From an uncultured Clostridia bacterium (GTDB lineage Bacteria > Bacillota > Clostridia > TANB77 > CAG-508), in assembly GCA_934180065.1 (NCBI GenBank), contig CAKPRA010000043.1:1-14364 (forward strand): a stretch of 14,364 nt of DNA. Direction: 5' to 3'. The notes below the pieces were generated by a model, which made no database searches, was not told where the DNA came from, and saw only the letters and a program-made list of their open reading frames with translations. Numbering within the stretch: position 1 is the stretch's first letter; every line of letters starts with the position of its first letter. Made by a program: the position numbers and the translations under genes. Below, piece by piece: positions 1 through 5,492 of this stretch.

Positions 1-2
1 TG

Positions 3-572
3 TTAGAAGTATGTAAAGAATTTGCTAAAGAAAAAAGTGAAATAATTATATATACAATAATTAGTGAGGTATTTTTGTGTCACGAGAATAAGTTTGATTA
101 TGATGTGAGTTTTTATATTGATTCAATACCAACTATGTATTTTGATATTTATAAAGGAGCATGGAGATTAGGCTATATAGGAGAAGATAAATCAAAAGTT
201 GGAACAAAGATATATACAACAGAAAAAACTGGTGCATATATAAAAAAAGATGAATATGATTTTTCTTTAGAAAAACTTTATGGTACTTTAAAATCAAGAT
301 ATGAATATCATGCCAAAAGATATGAGGATTATGTTAAAGTTAAAGATAAAGTAAATGAATTTATAAAAAAAAGTAATCTTTTTACAAAAACAAAAAAAGT
401 AAAGAATCTATGTGCTTATCTAGGAATAGATTATCTTAGTAATGATATATATTTTACTGAGGTAATTGATAATTCTGTTTTATTTAGATGGGGTGAAGAT
501 AAATTAATTGATTATGCGGGAAATACTCATAAAATTGAAGAAATAGAAAAATACATAGATGAATATAAATAA
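3..572 (+). CDS. Unknown protein, 5'-partial
   Basis: The reading frame is open from base 3 with no stop before 572, so the gene begins outside the window. A TTG at 75 is an internal candidate start, but it has no good ribosome binding site and the frame continues upstream, so a partial gene is the simpler reading. The visible 189 residues are soluble and rich in Lys, Tyr, Glu and Asp. A charged, probably helical middle part is followed by a C-terminal part containing FRWGEDKLIDYAG. No family is recognised. A strong hairpin terminator follows within 15 bases, so transcription ends here. Confidence 0.6.
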   Translation, partial: LEVCKEFAKEKSEIIIYTIISEVFLCHENKFDYDVSFYIDSIPTMYFDIYKGAWRLGYIGEDKSKVGTKIYTTEKTGAYIKKDEYDFSLEKLYGTLKSRYEYHAKRYEDYVKVKDKVNEFIKKSNLFTKTKKVKNLCAYLGIDYLSNDIYFTEVIDNSVLFRWGEDKLIDYAGNTHKIEEIEKYIDEYK

Positions 573-582
573 TATATTATAG

Positions 583-613
583 ATAAGCTACTTTTTGTGT
601 AGCTTATTTTTTT
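583..613 (+). terminator. Rho-independent terminator
   Basis: A perfect 9-bp stem, ATAAGCTAC (583-591) and GTAGCTTAT (599-607), has a 7-base loop and is followed by a run of seven T. It ends the upstream partial gene. Its T-run is also the T-run of the TTTTTTCTCA promoter motif that follows, so terminator and next promoter share bases. Confidence 0.85.
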
Positions 614-648
614 CTCACATTGATTTTTATAAAATAAAAGTTTATATT
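607..648 (+). promoter_or_regulatory. Motif-25 promoter, copy 1
   Basis: TTTTTTTCTCA ends at 617. A weak -35, TTGATT (620-625), is 17 bp from the -10 TATATT (643-648). CTCA is separated from the -10 by 25 bp, the spacing shared with five other copies. The predicted transcript starts only about a dozen bases before the ATG at 667. Confidence 0.65.
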
Positions 649-666
649 ATAAATGAGGTGAGGAAA

Positions 667-993
667 ATGGAAGATTATACAATAACACTTACAAAAATAC
701 TAGGAAAAGAAAAAAATGAGGAATTAGTAGAATACACAATTAAAGAAATTAGAAAAAAATTTGGAAATATAAGAATAAACAAAGCAGTAAACATAGTAAA
801 AATTAATCATCAAGCAGTTATGATAATTGCAATATTAAAGGCAAAAGGACTTGCAGATGAAGAAATTATAAAAAGATTACATTGGGAAAAAAGAAGGTCA
901 TATAAGTATATTATTACAAATAATTATGATGATTTTATTTTTAAATATAAGGAATATATAGAATTGATTATAAAGTTTGTAAATAAAACTTAA
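667..993 (+). CDS. Small element protein, paralogue family member A
   Basis: This 108-aa protein is of unknown function. The ATG at 667 is chosen because GAGGTGAGG precedes it; an upstream in-frame TTG at 595 lies inside the terminator hairpin and is not credible. The N-terminal half (residues about 10-60) has the pattern ILGKE...IRINKAVNIV.INHQAV. This clearly resembles the gene at 1498, which has VVGEK...ILIDKALEIA.INIQAV. The gene at 1068 begins similarly with ILGEE. The C-terminal half is basic and Tyr-rich and is not shared. The three genes each have their own copy of the TTTTTTCTCA promoter, so they look like a duplicated, co-regulated family. A DNA- or protein-binding accessory role is possible but unproven. 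Confidence 0.75.
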   Translation: MEDYTITLTKILGKEKNEELVEYTIKEIRKKFGNIRINKAVNIVKINHQAVMIIAILKAKGLADEEIIKRLHWEKRRSYKYIITNNYDDFIFKYKEYIELIIKFVNKT

Positions 994-994
994 A

Positions 995-1035
995 TTTTTT
1001 CTCAAATAGATTTCTATAATCAAATTTCTTAAAAT
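995..1035 (+). promoter_or_regulatory. Motif-25 promoter, copy 2
   Basis: TTTTTTCTCA (995-1004) is followed by a poor -35, TAGATT (1007-1012), then 17 bp and the -10 TAAAAT (1030-1035). CTCA to -10 is 25 bp. The motif starts right after the stop of the preceding gene. Confidence 0.7.
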
Positions 1036-1067
1036 ATAAGTAACGAATTAAGAAAAGAGGTGTATAG

Positions 1068-1388
1068 ATGTCAAAAGAATATAAAGAGATATTGAAAAAA
1101 ATATTAGGAGAGGAGATGGAACAACAGCTAATTACACAAGCTGCTAAAGAATATCAAGATGAGGTGGATAACATAGATGATTTAGATATAATATTAGAAT
1201 CATATTATATAGCAATTTTTTTAATAGGAATTTCTAAGAAGAAAATTGAATTTGAAAAATATAATATTCATTTTATTGATATACCAGATATAAATATAAA
1301 AACAGAAGAGTTTTGTTCAAAATATAAAAAGTACATAGATAAAGTAGAAAATTTTAAATTTGAATTATTCAGAAAACTAATTAAATAA
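1068..1388 (+). CDS. Small element protein, paralogue family member B
   Basis: This 106-aa protein is of unknown function, started at ATG 1068 with GAGGTG six bases upstream. Residues 8-16 read LKKILGEEM, matching the opening of the proteins at 667 and 1498. The rest has diverged, with an acidic middle (DEVDNIDDLD), an Ile/Tyr-rich helix and a C-terminal Lys/Phe-rich helix. Membership of the same family is probable but weaker than for the other two. A hairpin terminator follows directly, so it is a single-gene unit under its own TTTTTTCTCA promoter. Confidence 0.7.
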   Translation: MSKEYKEILKKILGEEMEQQLITQAAKEYQDEVDNIDDLDIILESYYIAIFLIGISKKKIEFEKYNIHFIDIPDINIKTEEFCSKYKKYIDKVENFKFELFRKLIK

Positions 1389-1397
1389 TAATTAAAG

Positions 1398-1428
1398 TAA
1401 CATTTGTGAAAGCAAGTGTTATTTTTTT
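1398..1428 (+). terminator. Rho-independent terminator
   Basis: The stem AACATTTG (1399-1406) pairs with CAAGTGTT (1413-1420) with one G-T wobble and a 6-base loop. A run of seven T follows at 1422-1428. Confidence 0.75.
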
Positions 1429-1435
1429 ACTCAAA

Positions 1436-1477
1436 TTTTTTCTCAGATTGTAAATTTATTATAGCTAGTTATATAGT
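1436..1477 (+). promoter_or_regulatory. Motif-25 promoter, copy 3
   Basis: TTTTTTCTCA (1436-1445) is followed by TTGTAA (1448-1453), 18 bp, then the -10 TATAGT (1472-1477). This is the one copy with 26 rather than 25 bp between CTCA and the -10. An extra ACTCA just upstream (1429-1433) hints at a duplicated binding half. Confidence 0.6.
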
Positions 1478-1497
1478 AGTCTTAGGAGGTGAAGAAA

Positions 1498-1794
1498 TTG
1501 ATTGCTAAAAATATAGAAATGCTAAAGAATGTTGTGGGTGAAAAATATTATTCCAATATAAGTGAAAATATCTTTAAAAAAATATCTGAAGTTTATCCAG
1601 GAATATTAATTGATAAAGCTTTGGAGATAGCAGAAATAAATATTCAAGCTGTGATAGATGTATCTAGAATAAATTTTGAAATATATGATGAAAATATACA
1701 GTTGAAAGAATTATTAAAATGGACTAATGCTTCAGATTATGATTTTTTACTTATAAAAGATATAAAAGAATTAAAAAAGTTATATGTTGAATAA
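1498..1794 (+). CDS. Small element protein, paralogue family member C
   Basis: This 98-aa protein is of unknown function. TTG 1498 is preferred as start because AGGAGG (1484-1489) lies eight bases upstream; an in-frame GTG at 1489 overlaps that ribosome binding site. Residues about 8-60 align with the protein at 667: both share a short helix ending in (I/V)(L/V)G(E/K), then (I/V)xIxKAxxIxxINxQAV. The pattern suggests a compact helical domain. The C-terminus differs (LLKWTNASDYDFL). The copies sit within about 1.1 kb of each other, which points to local duplication and divergence. Confidence 0.75.
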   Translation: MIAKNIEMLKNVVGEKYYSNISENIFKKISEVYPGILIDKALEIAEINIQAVIDVSRINFEIYDENIQLKELLKWTNASDYDFLLIKDIKELKKLYVE

Positions 1795-1811
1795 TAGACT
1801 TTTAAAAATGA

Positions 1812-1844
1812 ATTACTCTATATTGAATATATAGAGTGATTTTT
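1812..1844 (+). terminator. Rho-independent terminator
   Basis: A 12-bp stem, ATTACTCTATAT (1812-1823) with ATATAGAGTGAT (1829-1840) and one wobble, has a 5-base loop and a short T tail. It closes the small-gene cluster. Confidence 0.7.
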
Positions 1845-1854
1845 AAAAAAGAAA

Positions 1855-1888
1855 AAAATACTACATAATTACACTTATGTAGTATTTT
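1855..1888. repeat. Inverted repeat with 6-bp centre, lox/dif-like candidate recombination site
   Basis: AAAATACTACATAA (1855-1868) and its exact reverse complement TTATGTAGTATTTT (1875-1888) flank the 6-bp centre TTACAC. Two 11- to 14-bp inverted arms around a 6- to 8-bp centre are the known core design of tyrosine recombinase sites such as dif (6 bp), FRT and loxP (8 bp). The repeat lies 93 bp before a tyrosine recombinase gene. Two more copies of the arm lie between. It could also act as a weak terminator or an operator, but the T tail is only four bases and a terminator would not explain the extra arms. Confidence 0.6.
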
Positions 1889-1917
1889 AGAAGAGAATGA
1901 GCAAAAAAGTGAAAGAA

Positions 1918-1930
1918 AAATACTACATAA
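1918..1930 (+). repeat. Third copy of the 13-bp arm
   Basis: AAATACTACATAA is identical to the left arm at 1856-1868 and has the same orientation. No inverted partner follows, so it is a half site. Confidence 0.75.
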
Positions 1931-1951
1931 CTAACAAAAAAGATAATAAAA

Positions 1952-1964
1952 AAATACTACATAA
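1952..1964 (+). repeat. Fourth copy of the 13-bp arm
   Basis: AAATACTACATAA again, 34 bp after the third copy and 16 bp before the recombinase ATG. It covers the region expected for the recombinase promoter or 5' leader, so binding here could repress the gene. Confidence 0.75.
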
Positions 1965-1980
1965 ATAGGAGTGAAAAAAT

Positions 1981-2874
1981 ATGGAGGTATTAAAAGAGTT
2001 TGAGGAATATTTAAAAGAAAATTATGAAACAAATGAAAACCAAAATACAATTCGAGCATATATGACAGATGTAAAACAATTTATAAAATTTTTTGATGAG
2101 TATTTTGAAGAAAAAATACTAGATTTTTCAAGAGCAGATTATAGCGAGTATAAAAAATACATGATTGATGATAAACAATATAAATATTCTACAATAAATA
2201 GAAAAACTGCATCTTTATCTATATATGAAAATTTTTTAATAGAAAAAAGAATTAGAGCAAACGAAGAAAAAATAATTAAAAAAAGAGATTTTTATAAAAT
2301 AGAAAGACAATTGATTACTTCTGATATGCTTCCAAAACAAATAATAAAGAAAGTCAAATTAAGAGCTGGAAGAACAAGTAAAAGAGATTATGCAATGTTT
2401 GTTTTAATGGATGATGGAGGATTAAGAGTATCAGAAGTTTTAAATTTACAATTGGAAAGAGATATTGATTTTAATATGTATTCAATTCATGTTTTAGGAA
2501 AAGGAAATAAATTAAGAAGTGTATTTATGGAACAAATAATATATGATGCAATTAAAGAGTATTTGCCAGAAAGGGAAGAAAAACTAAAGGGAAGAATAAA
2601 TAAATACTTATTTGTAAGTAATAAGACTTCAAATACAAATAAGCCAATGTCAAGAACAGGAATAAATAATTTATTGGAAAAATATTGCACGGAAATAAAC
2701 GAAAATAAAATAAATCCACACATTTTTAGACATGATGCAGCTACGCAAAAATACGAACAAAATTATTCAGATTTAATGTTGAAAAAGTTTCTTGGACACT
2801 CATCAAATGCAACAGATATTTATACACATCCAGGATGCGAGAAATACCGAGAAAATAAGCCAAAACAAGCATAA
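1981..2874 (+). CDS. Tyrosine recombinase/integrase
   Basis: This 297-aa protein has the two-domain layout of XerC/D-type recombinases. The N-terminal SAM-like core-binding domain (about 1-100) includes NTIRAYMTDVKQF; the C-terminal catalytic domain spans about 110-290. The catalytic set appears complete: Arg149 in GGLRVSEV, Lys174 in GKG, His247 and Arg250 in HIFRH, His273 in LGHSS and Tyr281 in IYTH. It cuts and rejoins DNA through a phosphotyrosine bond. AGGAG lies eight bases before the ATG. Four arm repeats stand immediately upstream and are plausible binding sites. The length is normal and there is no sign of decay. Whether it serves this element, an older element or an inversion or resolution system cannot be told from the window. 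Confidence 0.93.
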   Translation: MEVLKEFEEYLKENYETNENQNTIRAYMTDVKQFIKFFDEYFEEKILDFSRADYSEYKKYMIDDKQYKYSTINRKTASLSIYENFLIEKRIRANEEKIIKKRDFYKIERQLITSDMLPKQIIKKVKLRAGRTSKRDYAMFVLMDDGGLRVSEVLNLQLERDIDFNMYSIHVLGKGNKLRSVFMEQIIYDAIKEYLPEREEKLKGRINKYLFVSNKTSNTNKPMSRTGINNLLEKYCTEINENKINPHIFRHDAATQKYEQNYSDLMLKKFLGHSSNATDIYTHPGCEKYRENKPKQA

Positions 2875-2890
2875 ATATTGCAAAAAAAGG

Positions 2891-2919
2891 TTTACAATAA
2901 TGCGAAAAAGTGATAAAAT
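2891..2919 (+). promoter_or_regulatory. SigA-type promoter of the Spo0A-like gene
   Basis: TTTACA (2891-2896), 17 bp, TAAAAT (2914-2919). It lies just after the recombinase stop and lacks the TTTTTTCTCA motif, so this gene appears to be controlled apart from the other element genes. Confidence 0.7.
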
Positions 2920-2951
2920 TATGACAAATAAAAGATTGGGGGTACAGGGGA

Positions 2952-3641
2952 TTGCTGAATGTTTTAATAGCCGAAGATGAGATGAGAATTAGCGTACATC
3001 TATCTAATGCGATTAATACTGAAAATGTAAGATGTATCGGAATCTTGAACGAAGGCACAAAGGTTTACCAAAGAATTAAAGAACTAAAGCCAGATGCACT
3101 AATACTTGATTTAAAGATGCCAGGAAAAAATGGAATTGACATTTTAAGAGAAATTGAAAATGACGAAGAAATTAAGACTAGAGTTATAGTTTATTCTGGA
3201 TATACAAGTTATATAGCACAGGCTAGAGATTACAAATGTGTTGATAGATATTTTACTAAAATGACACCAGCTGAAGAAATATCTAGAGTTTTAGAGAAAA
3301 TGGTAGAAGATGTAGCCAAGAAAAATACGAAAGACAAGATATTTGATATACTGTTAAATTTAGGATTCCCTTATTCTTTACAAGGAACAAAATTTATGAA
3401 CGAATGTATTTTATATTCAATTGTTGAAGATGAAGATAATATTAAAAATGTTTATGAAGAAATTGCGAGAAGAAAAGGAAAAAATGTACATACAATCAAA
3501 TCGGATATTAATACAGCAATAAAAAGTATGTGGAGATACGGAGATAAAGCAAAAACTAGAAAGATACTAAGATTAGGAGATATGGATAAACCAAGTAGCA
3601 AAGGTATTATCTCAATGATTAAATATTATGTTGTTAATTAA
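2952..3641 (+). CDS. Spo0A-like response regulator
   Basis: This 229-aa protein has the two-domain form of Spo0A. Residues 1-118 form a receiver domain with the acidic pocket Glu8-Asp9, phosphoacceptor Asp53 in LILDLKMPG, Ser82 and Lys103, so phosphorylation should be possible. Residues about 127-229 match the Spo0A C-terminal domain: GFPYSLQGTKFMNECI corresponds to GVPAHIKGYLYLREAI, and AIKSMWRYGD to AIEVAWSRGN of the Bacillus protein. In the recognition-helix segment, the Arg/Glu-rich run of Bacillus Spo0A is replaced (VHTIKSDINTAI), so its DNA target may differ from the 0A box. The start is TTG 2952, with GGGG-rich sequence upstream. It is probably an element-borne paralogue rather than the host's own Spo0A. 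Confidence 0.88.
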   Translation: MLNVLIAEDEMRISVHLSNAINTENVRCIGILNEGTKVYQRIKELKPDALILDLKMPGKNGIDILREIENDEEIKTRVIVYSGYTSYIAQARDYKCVDRYFTKMTPAEEISRVLEKMVEDVAKKNTKDKIFDILLNLGFPYSLQGTKFMNECILYSIVEDEDNIKNVYEEIARRKGKNVHTIKSDINTAIKSMWRYGDKAKTRKILRLGDMDKPSSKGIISMIKYYVVN

Positions 3642-3645
3642 AAAC

Positions 3646-3688
3646 AAAAACAAGAACTTTTAAAATTATACTATTTGTTCTTGTTTTT
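3646..3688. terminator. Bidirectional terminator
   Basis: A 12-bp stem, AAAAACAAGAAC (3646-3657) with GTTCTTGTTTTT (3677-3688), is A-rich on one side and T-rich on the other, so it can work in both directions. It ends the Spo0A-like gene on the plus strand and the small minus-strand reading frame whose stop lies in its loop. Confidence 0.75.
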
Positions 3689-3805
3689 AAATTTAGGATT
3701 AAAAAATTGTTTTGATATATCATCTTGAAATTTATTTATTGTTTCAAGTAGTTTTTTCTGCTTTTTTGAACTTTGTTTCTTTTTATATTTCTTCACTTCT
3801 CTCAA
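3671..3805 (-). CDS. Possible 44-aa basic protein
   Basis: A minus-strand frame starts at TTG 3805 behind an AAGGTGA ribosome binding site and ends at TAG inside the bidirectional terminator. The product is very basic: a Lys/Gln-rich N-terminus (VKKYKKKQSSKKQKK), an amphipathic stretch (LLETINKFQDDISKQFF) and a Lys/Asn tail. A TATAAT-like -10 lies upstream at about 3825-3830, but its -35 is poor. No family is recognised. The ribosome binding site and terminator support it, while length and low complexity argue for caution. Apart from it, the interval 3642-3944 holds nothing else I can support. Confidence 0.45.
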   Translation of the reverse strand: MREVKKYKKKQSSKKQKKLLETINKFQDDISKQFFNPKFKNKNK

Positions 3806-3944
3806 TTCAATCACCTTGAAAGCATTATAAAAAATTAAAAGCCAAAAGTCTTGAAAAGGTTGATATATAGCGAAAAGATAGGATTTTATTTTGAAAAATC
3901 TGTAAAAAAATCAAAAAAGATTAAAAAAGATTAATTTAGAAAAA

Positions 3945-3985
3945 TTTTTTCTCAAATTTACTTATAAAGAAAGAATATATATAAT
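3945..3985 (+). promoter_or_regulatory. Motif-25 promoter, copy 4
   Basis: TTTTTTCTCA (3945-3954), -35 TTTACT (3957-3962), 17 bp, and a perfect -10 TATAAT (3980-3985). CTCA to -10 is 25 bp. This is the clearest member of the set. Confidence 0.75.
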
Positions 3986-4027
3986 GAAATTAATATATAT
4001 ATTATAAAAAAGAGGAGGGAACATAAA

Positions 4028-4321
4028 ATGGATTTAAAAAAAATCAAAGAAATTGTTGACAACAATAAGAAAGAAATTAGGCATATCTATATGTATAATA
4101 TTTTAGTAAATGAAGAGAAAATACCATTGAATATAGTAAATGATAATACTAAAATGTCGTATATTATGGAAATGATTGAAAAAGTATATTTGGAAAATGA
4201 TTATGACTTAGCATTTATATGTGGAGTTGCAAACATGTATTTGACAGAGATTTTGGAAGAAAATCCAGATTACAATTTGGAGAATTTATGTAGTGAAACA
4301 TTTATTGAAATGAATAGATGA
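4028..4321 (+). CDS. Small unknown element protein
   Basis: This 97-aa protein is acidic to neutral and probably all-helical, with YDLAFICGVANMYLTEIL as its most hydrophobic helix. GAGGAGGGA precedes the ATG at 4028. It is not obviously related to the 667/1068/1498 family. It is a single-gene unit under the TTTTTTCTCA-type promoter and ends in a 14-bp hairpin shared with the convergent Spo0E-like gene. No function can be assigned. Confidence 0.75.
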   Translation: MDLKKIKEIVDNNKKEIRHIYMYNILVNEEKIPLNIVNDNTKMSYIMEMIEKVYLENDYDLAFICGVANMYLTEILEENPDYNLENLCSETFIEMNR

Positions 4322-4344
4322 TAGTTCAAAAACTATCGTCTATT
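4313..4344. terminator. Convergent hairpin between two genes
   Basis: AATAGATGATAGTT (4313-4326) pairs with AACTATCGTCTATT (4331-4344) with one wobble and the loop CAAA. It overlaps the last codons of both convergent genes. The T tails are weak, so termination strength is uncertain. Confidence 0.6.
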
Positions 4345-4490
4345 TCATTTATAAATTTCATTTTCTTCAGTATATACTTGTCCAATTTTTTACTTTGTTT
4401 TAAAATTTTATCATAAGGAGCATTTTCATAAATCAATTTTTCTAGTTTGGCTGTATTCTTTAGTATAAGCAAACATAATTTAGAATCCAT
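4326..4490 (-). CDS. Spo0E-like aspartyl-phosphate phosphatase
   Basis: This 54-aa minus-strand gene starts at ATG 4490 behind GGAAGGTGA. The sequence QSKKLDKYI (residues 32-40) matches the Spo0E family signature SQxLDxxI, with an amphipathic helix before it (residues 5-24). That gives the helical-hairpin layout and size of the family. Spo0E proteins remove the phosphate from Spo0A~P and so delay sporulation. The gene lies 0.7 kb from a Spo0A-like regulator, and its promoter carries paired 0A boxes. The Gln of the signature is Lys here, so activity is likely but not certain. Confidence 0.75.
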   Translation of the reverse strand: MDSKLCLLILKNTAKLEKLIYENAPYDKILKQSKKLDKYILKKMKFINEIDDSF

Positions 4491-4510
4491 AAAAATCACC
4501 TTCCACTTAT

Positions 4511-4554
4511 ATTATAGCAAATTTTTATTGAAATTGTTGTCGGAAAATGTCGAA
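4511..4554 (-). promoter_or_regulatory. Paired 0A boxes over the -35 of the Spo0E-like gene
   Basis: On the plus strand, TGTCGGA (4538-4544) and TGTCGAA (4548-4554) lie 10 bp apart, head to tail, with 3 bp between. This is the arrangement bound by a Spo0A tandem dimer in Bacillus. Read leftward, the -10 is TATAAT (4516-4511). The base positions 17 bp upstream (CAACAA) make no useful -35 and overlap the first box. Missing -35 plus overlapping 0A boxes is typical of Spo0A-activated promoters such as spoIIG. The boxes therefore predict activation by Spo0A~P, though repression is possible. Confidence 0.7.
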
Positions 4555-4586
4555 AGAGAATAAAAGTTTGAATTTATAATGAAATA

Positions 4587-4616
4587 TTGAAAAATGTTCG
4601 GTGATTATGTTAGAAT
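4587..4616 (+). promoter_or_regulatory. Promoter of the acetyltransferase operon
   Basis: TTGAAA (4587-4592), 18 bp, TAGAAT (4611-4616). The paired 0A boxes lie 32 bp upstream of this -35, so this promoter could also feel Spo0A. Confidence 0.55.
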
Positions 4617-4648
4617 ATAAAAAAGTATAGATGAGGAGAGTTTTATAA

Positions 4649-5068
4649 ATGGTAGAAATTGAAAGAGTAGATAGTATTGATGAAAAATATTTAAAAATGA
4701 TAGATGATGAATTTAATAAATATGCTAATAAAAATAATGTAGTATGTGATTATGTTTCATTTTCATTTGTTGCTAAAGAAAATGATAATATTGTTGGCAT
4801 AATAACTGGTCGTTCATATTATAAAGAAATACACATTAGTGATCTTATAGTGTTAGAACAATATCGCAATAAGAAGATAGGAAGCAAACTGATAGAAAAA
4901 GTTGAAGAATATTATAAAAATAAAGGTTTTGAAAACATAAATTTAACTACTTATGATTTTCAAGCACCAAAGTTTTATCAAAAGTGTGGATTTGAAATTG
5001 AATTTATGAGAGAAAATAAGCAAAATCCAAAACTTACAAAATATTTTTTAATAAAACATATAAATTAG
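4649..5068 (+). CDS. GNAT family N-acetyltransferase
   Basis: This 139-aa protein has the order of GNAT motifs. Residues 40-55 form paired strands (FVAKENDNIVGIITG) and residues 63-82 form motif A with the acetyl-CoA pyrophosphate loop QYRNKKIGSKL. Motif B is at 97-116, with the characteristic Ala-Pro-Lys-Phe-Tyr-x-Lys-x-Gly-Phe. It transfers an acetyl group from acetyl-CoA to an amine; the acceptor is unknown. GAGGAG precedes the ATG. It is followed after 19 bases by a gene with its own ribosome binding site, so they form a two-gene operon. It is a typical cargo gene, possibly for resistance or modification of a small molecule or protein. Confidence 0.9.
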   Translation: MVEIERVDSIDEKYLKMIDDEFNKYANKNNVVCDYVSFSFVAKENDNIVGIITGRSYYKEIHISDLIVLEQYRNKKIGSKLIEKVEEYYKNKGFENINLTTYDFQAPKFYQKCGFEIEFMRENKQNPKLTKYFLIKHIN

Positions 5069-5087
5069 ATTCATAGGAGGATGGATT

Positions 5088-5480
5088 ATGGAGAACAAGT
5101 ATGAGCAAAAGAATAAATATATTTTTTTTATAAATATTGATGAACAAGCAATAAAGATATATGAAAGATCATATCAGAATGATAAATATGAGATAATAAG
5201 AAAAGAAAGCATAATAATTGCTAAAAAAGAATTTGAGAAGAAAATATCAGATGACATTTTAAATTTTACATTGAATCTAATTTTAAAGTATAATATTGAA
5301 GAACCTATGATAATAGACTTATCAAATGAAATTGATAATATAATATATGAATTTGAAGAAAATTGGGAAGAATATATAGAAAAAAATCATGTTTCTATTT
5401 TAAAATTAAAAAAAGAAATTGAAAAAGAGATAGCAAATGTGAAAAGAAAAAGATTGGATATAAATGAAGAAAATAGCTAG
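5088..5480 (+). CDS. Unknown protein in operon with the acetyltransferase
   Basis: This 130-aa protein starts at ATG 5088 after AGGAGG. It begins with a strand-rich segment (KYIFFINIDEQAIKIYERSY), followed by a predicted mixed region and a long charged, probably coiled C-terminal helix (about 85-128). There is no signal peptide or membrane segment, and no family is recognised. It ends inside the shared terminator and converges on the zinc-finger gene. Its position suggests a partner or substrate of the acetyltransferase, but this is only context. Confidence 0.7.
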   Translation: MENKYEQKNKYIFFINIDEQAIKIYERSYQNDKYEIIRKESIIIAKKEFEKKISDDILNFTLNLILKYNIEEPMIIDLSNEIDNIIYEFEENWEEYIEKNHVSILKLKKEIEKEIANVKRKRLDINEENS

Positions 5481-5492
5481 ATTTAGCTATTT
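5471..5492. terminator. Bidirectional terminator
   Basis: The stem AAATAGCTA (5471-5479) pairs with TAGCTATTT (5484-5492) around a 4-base loop, with A-run and T-run flanks. Both convergent genes have their stop codons inside it. Confidence 0.75.

Noticed and set aside
607..613. Reading the TTTTTTCTCA copies simply as terminator tails
   Set aside because: Only the copy at 607 directly continues a hairpin; the others are not preceded by a stem ending at the T-run, yet keep the CTCA and the spacing to the -10.
1855..1888. Reading the inverted repeat only as a terminator
   Set aside because: The stem is A/T-rich with just four T after it, another terminator lies just upstream at 1812-1844, and two further arm copies remain unexplained.
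1851..1964. CRISPR-like repeats
   Set aside because: Repeats are 13-14 bp, spacing is irregular and one copy is inverted; no cas genes are present.
2487..2723. Minus-strand open frame with hydrophobic residues inside the tyrosine recombinase
   Set aside because: It is the antisense shadow of an A-rich gene; poly-Lys codons read backwards give Phe/Leu-rich frames. The same holds for 2741-3058, 8255-8464, 10761-10955, 10807-11031, 12688-12879, 13505-13705 and 13681-13962.
2792..2980. Plus-strand open frame overlapping the end of the tyrosine recombinase
   Set aside because: It overlaps a well-supported gene in another frame, crosses the promoter of the Spo0A-like gene and has no family resemblance.
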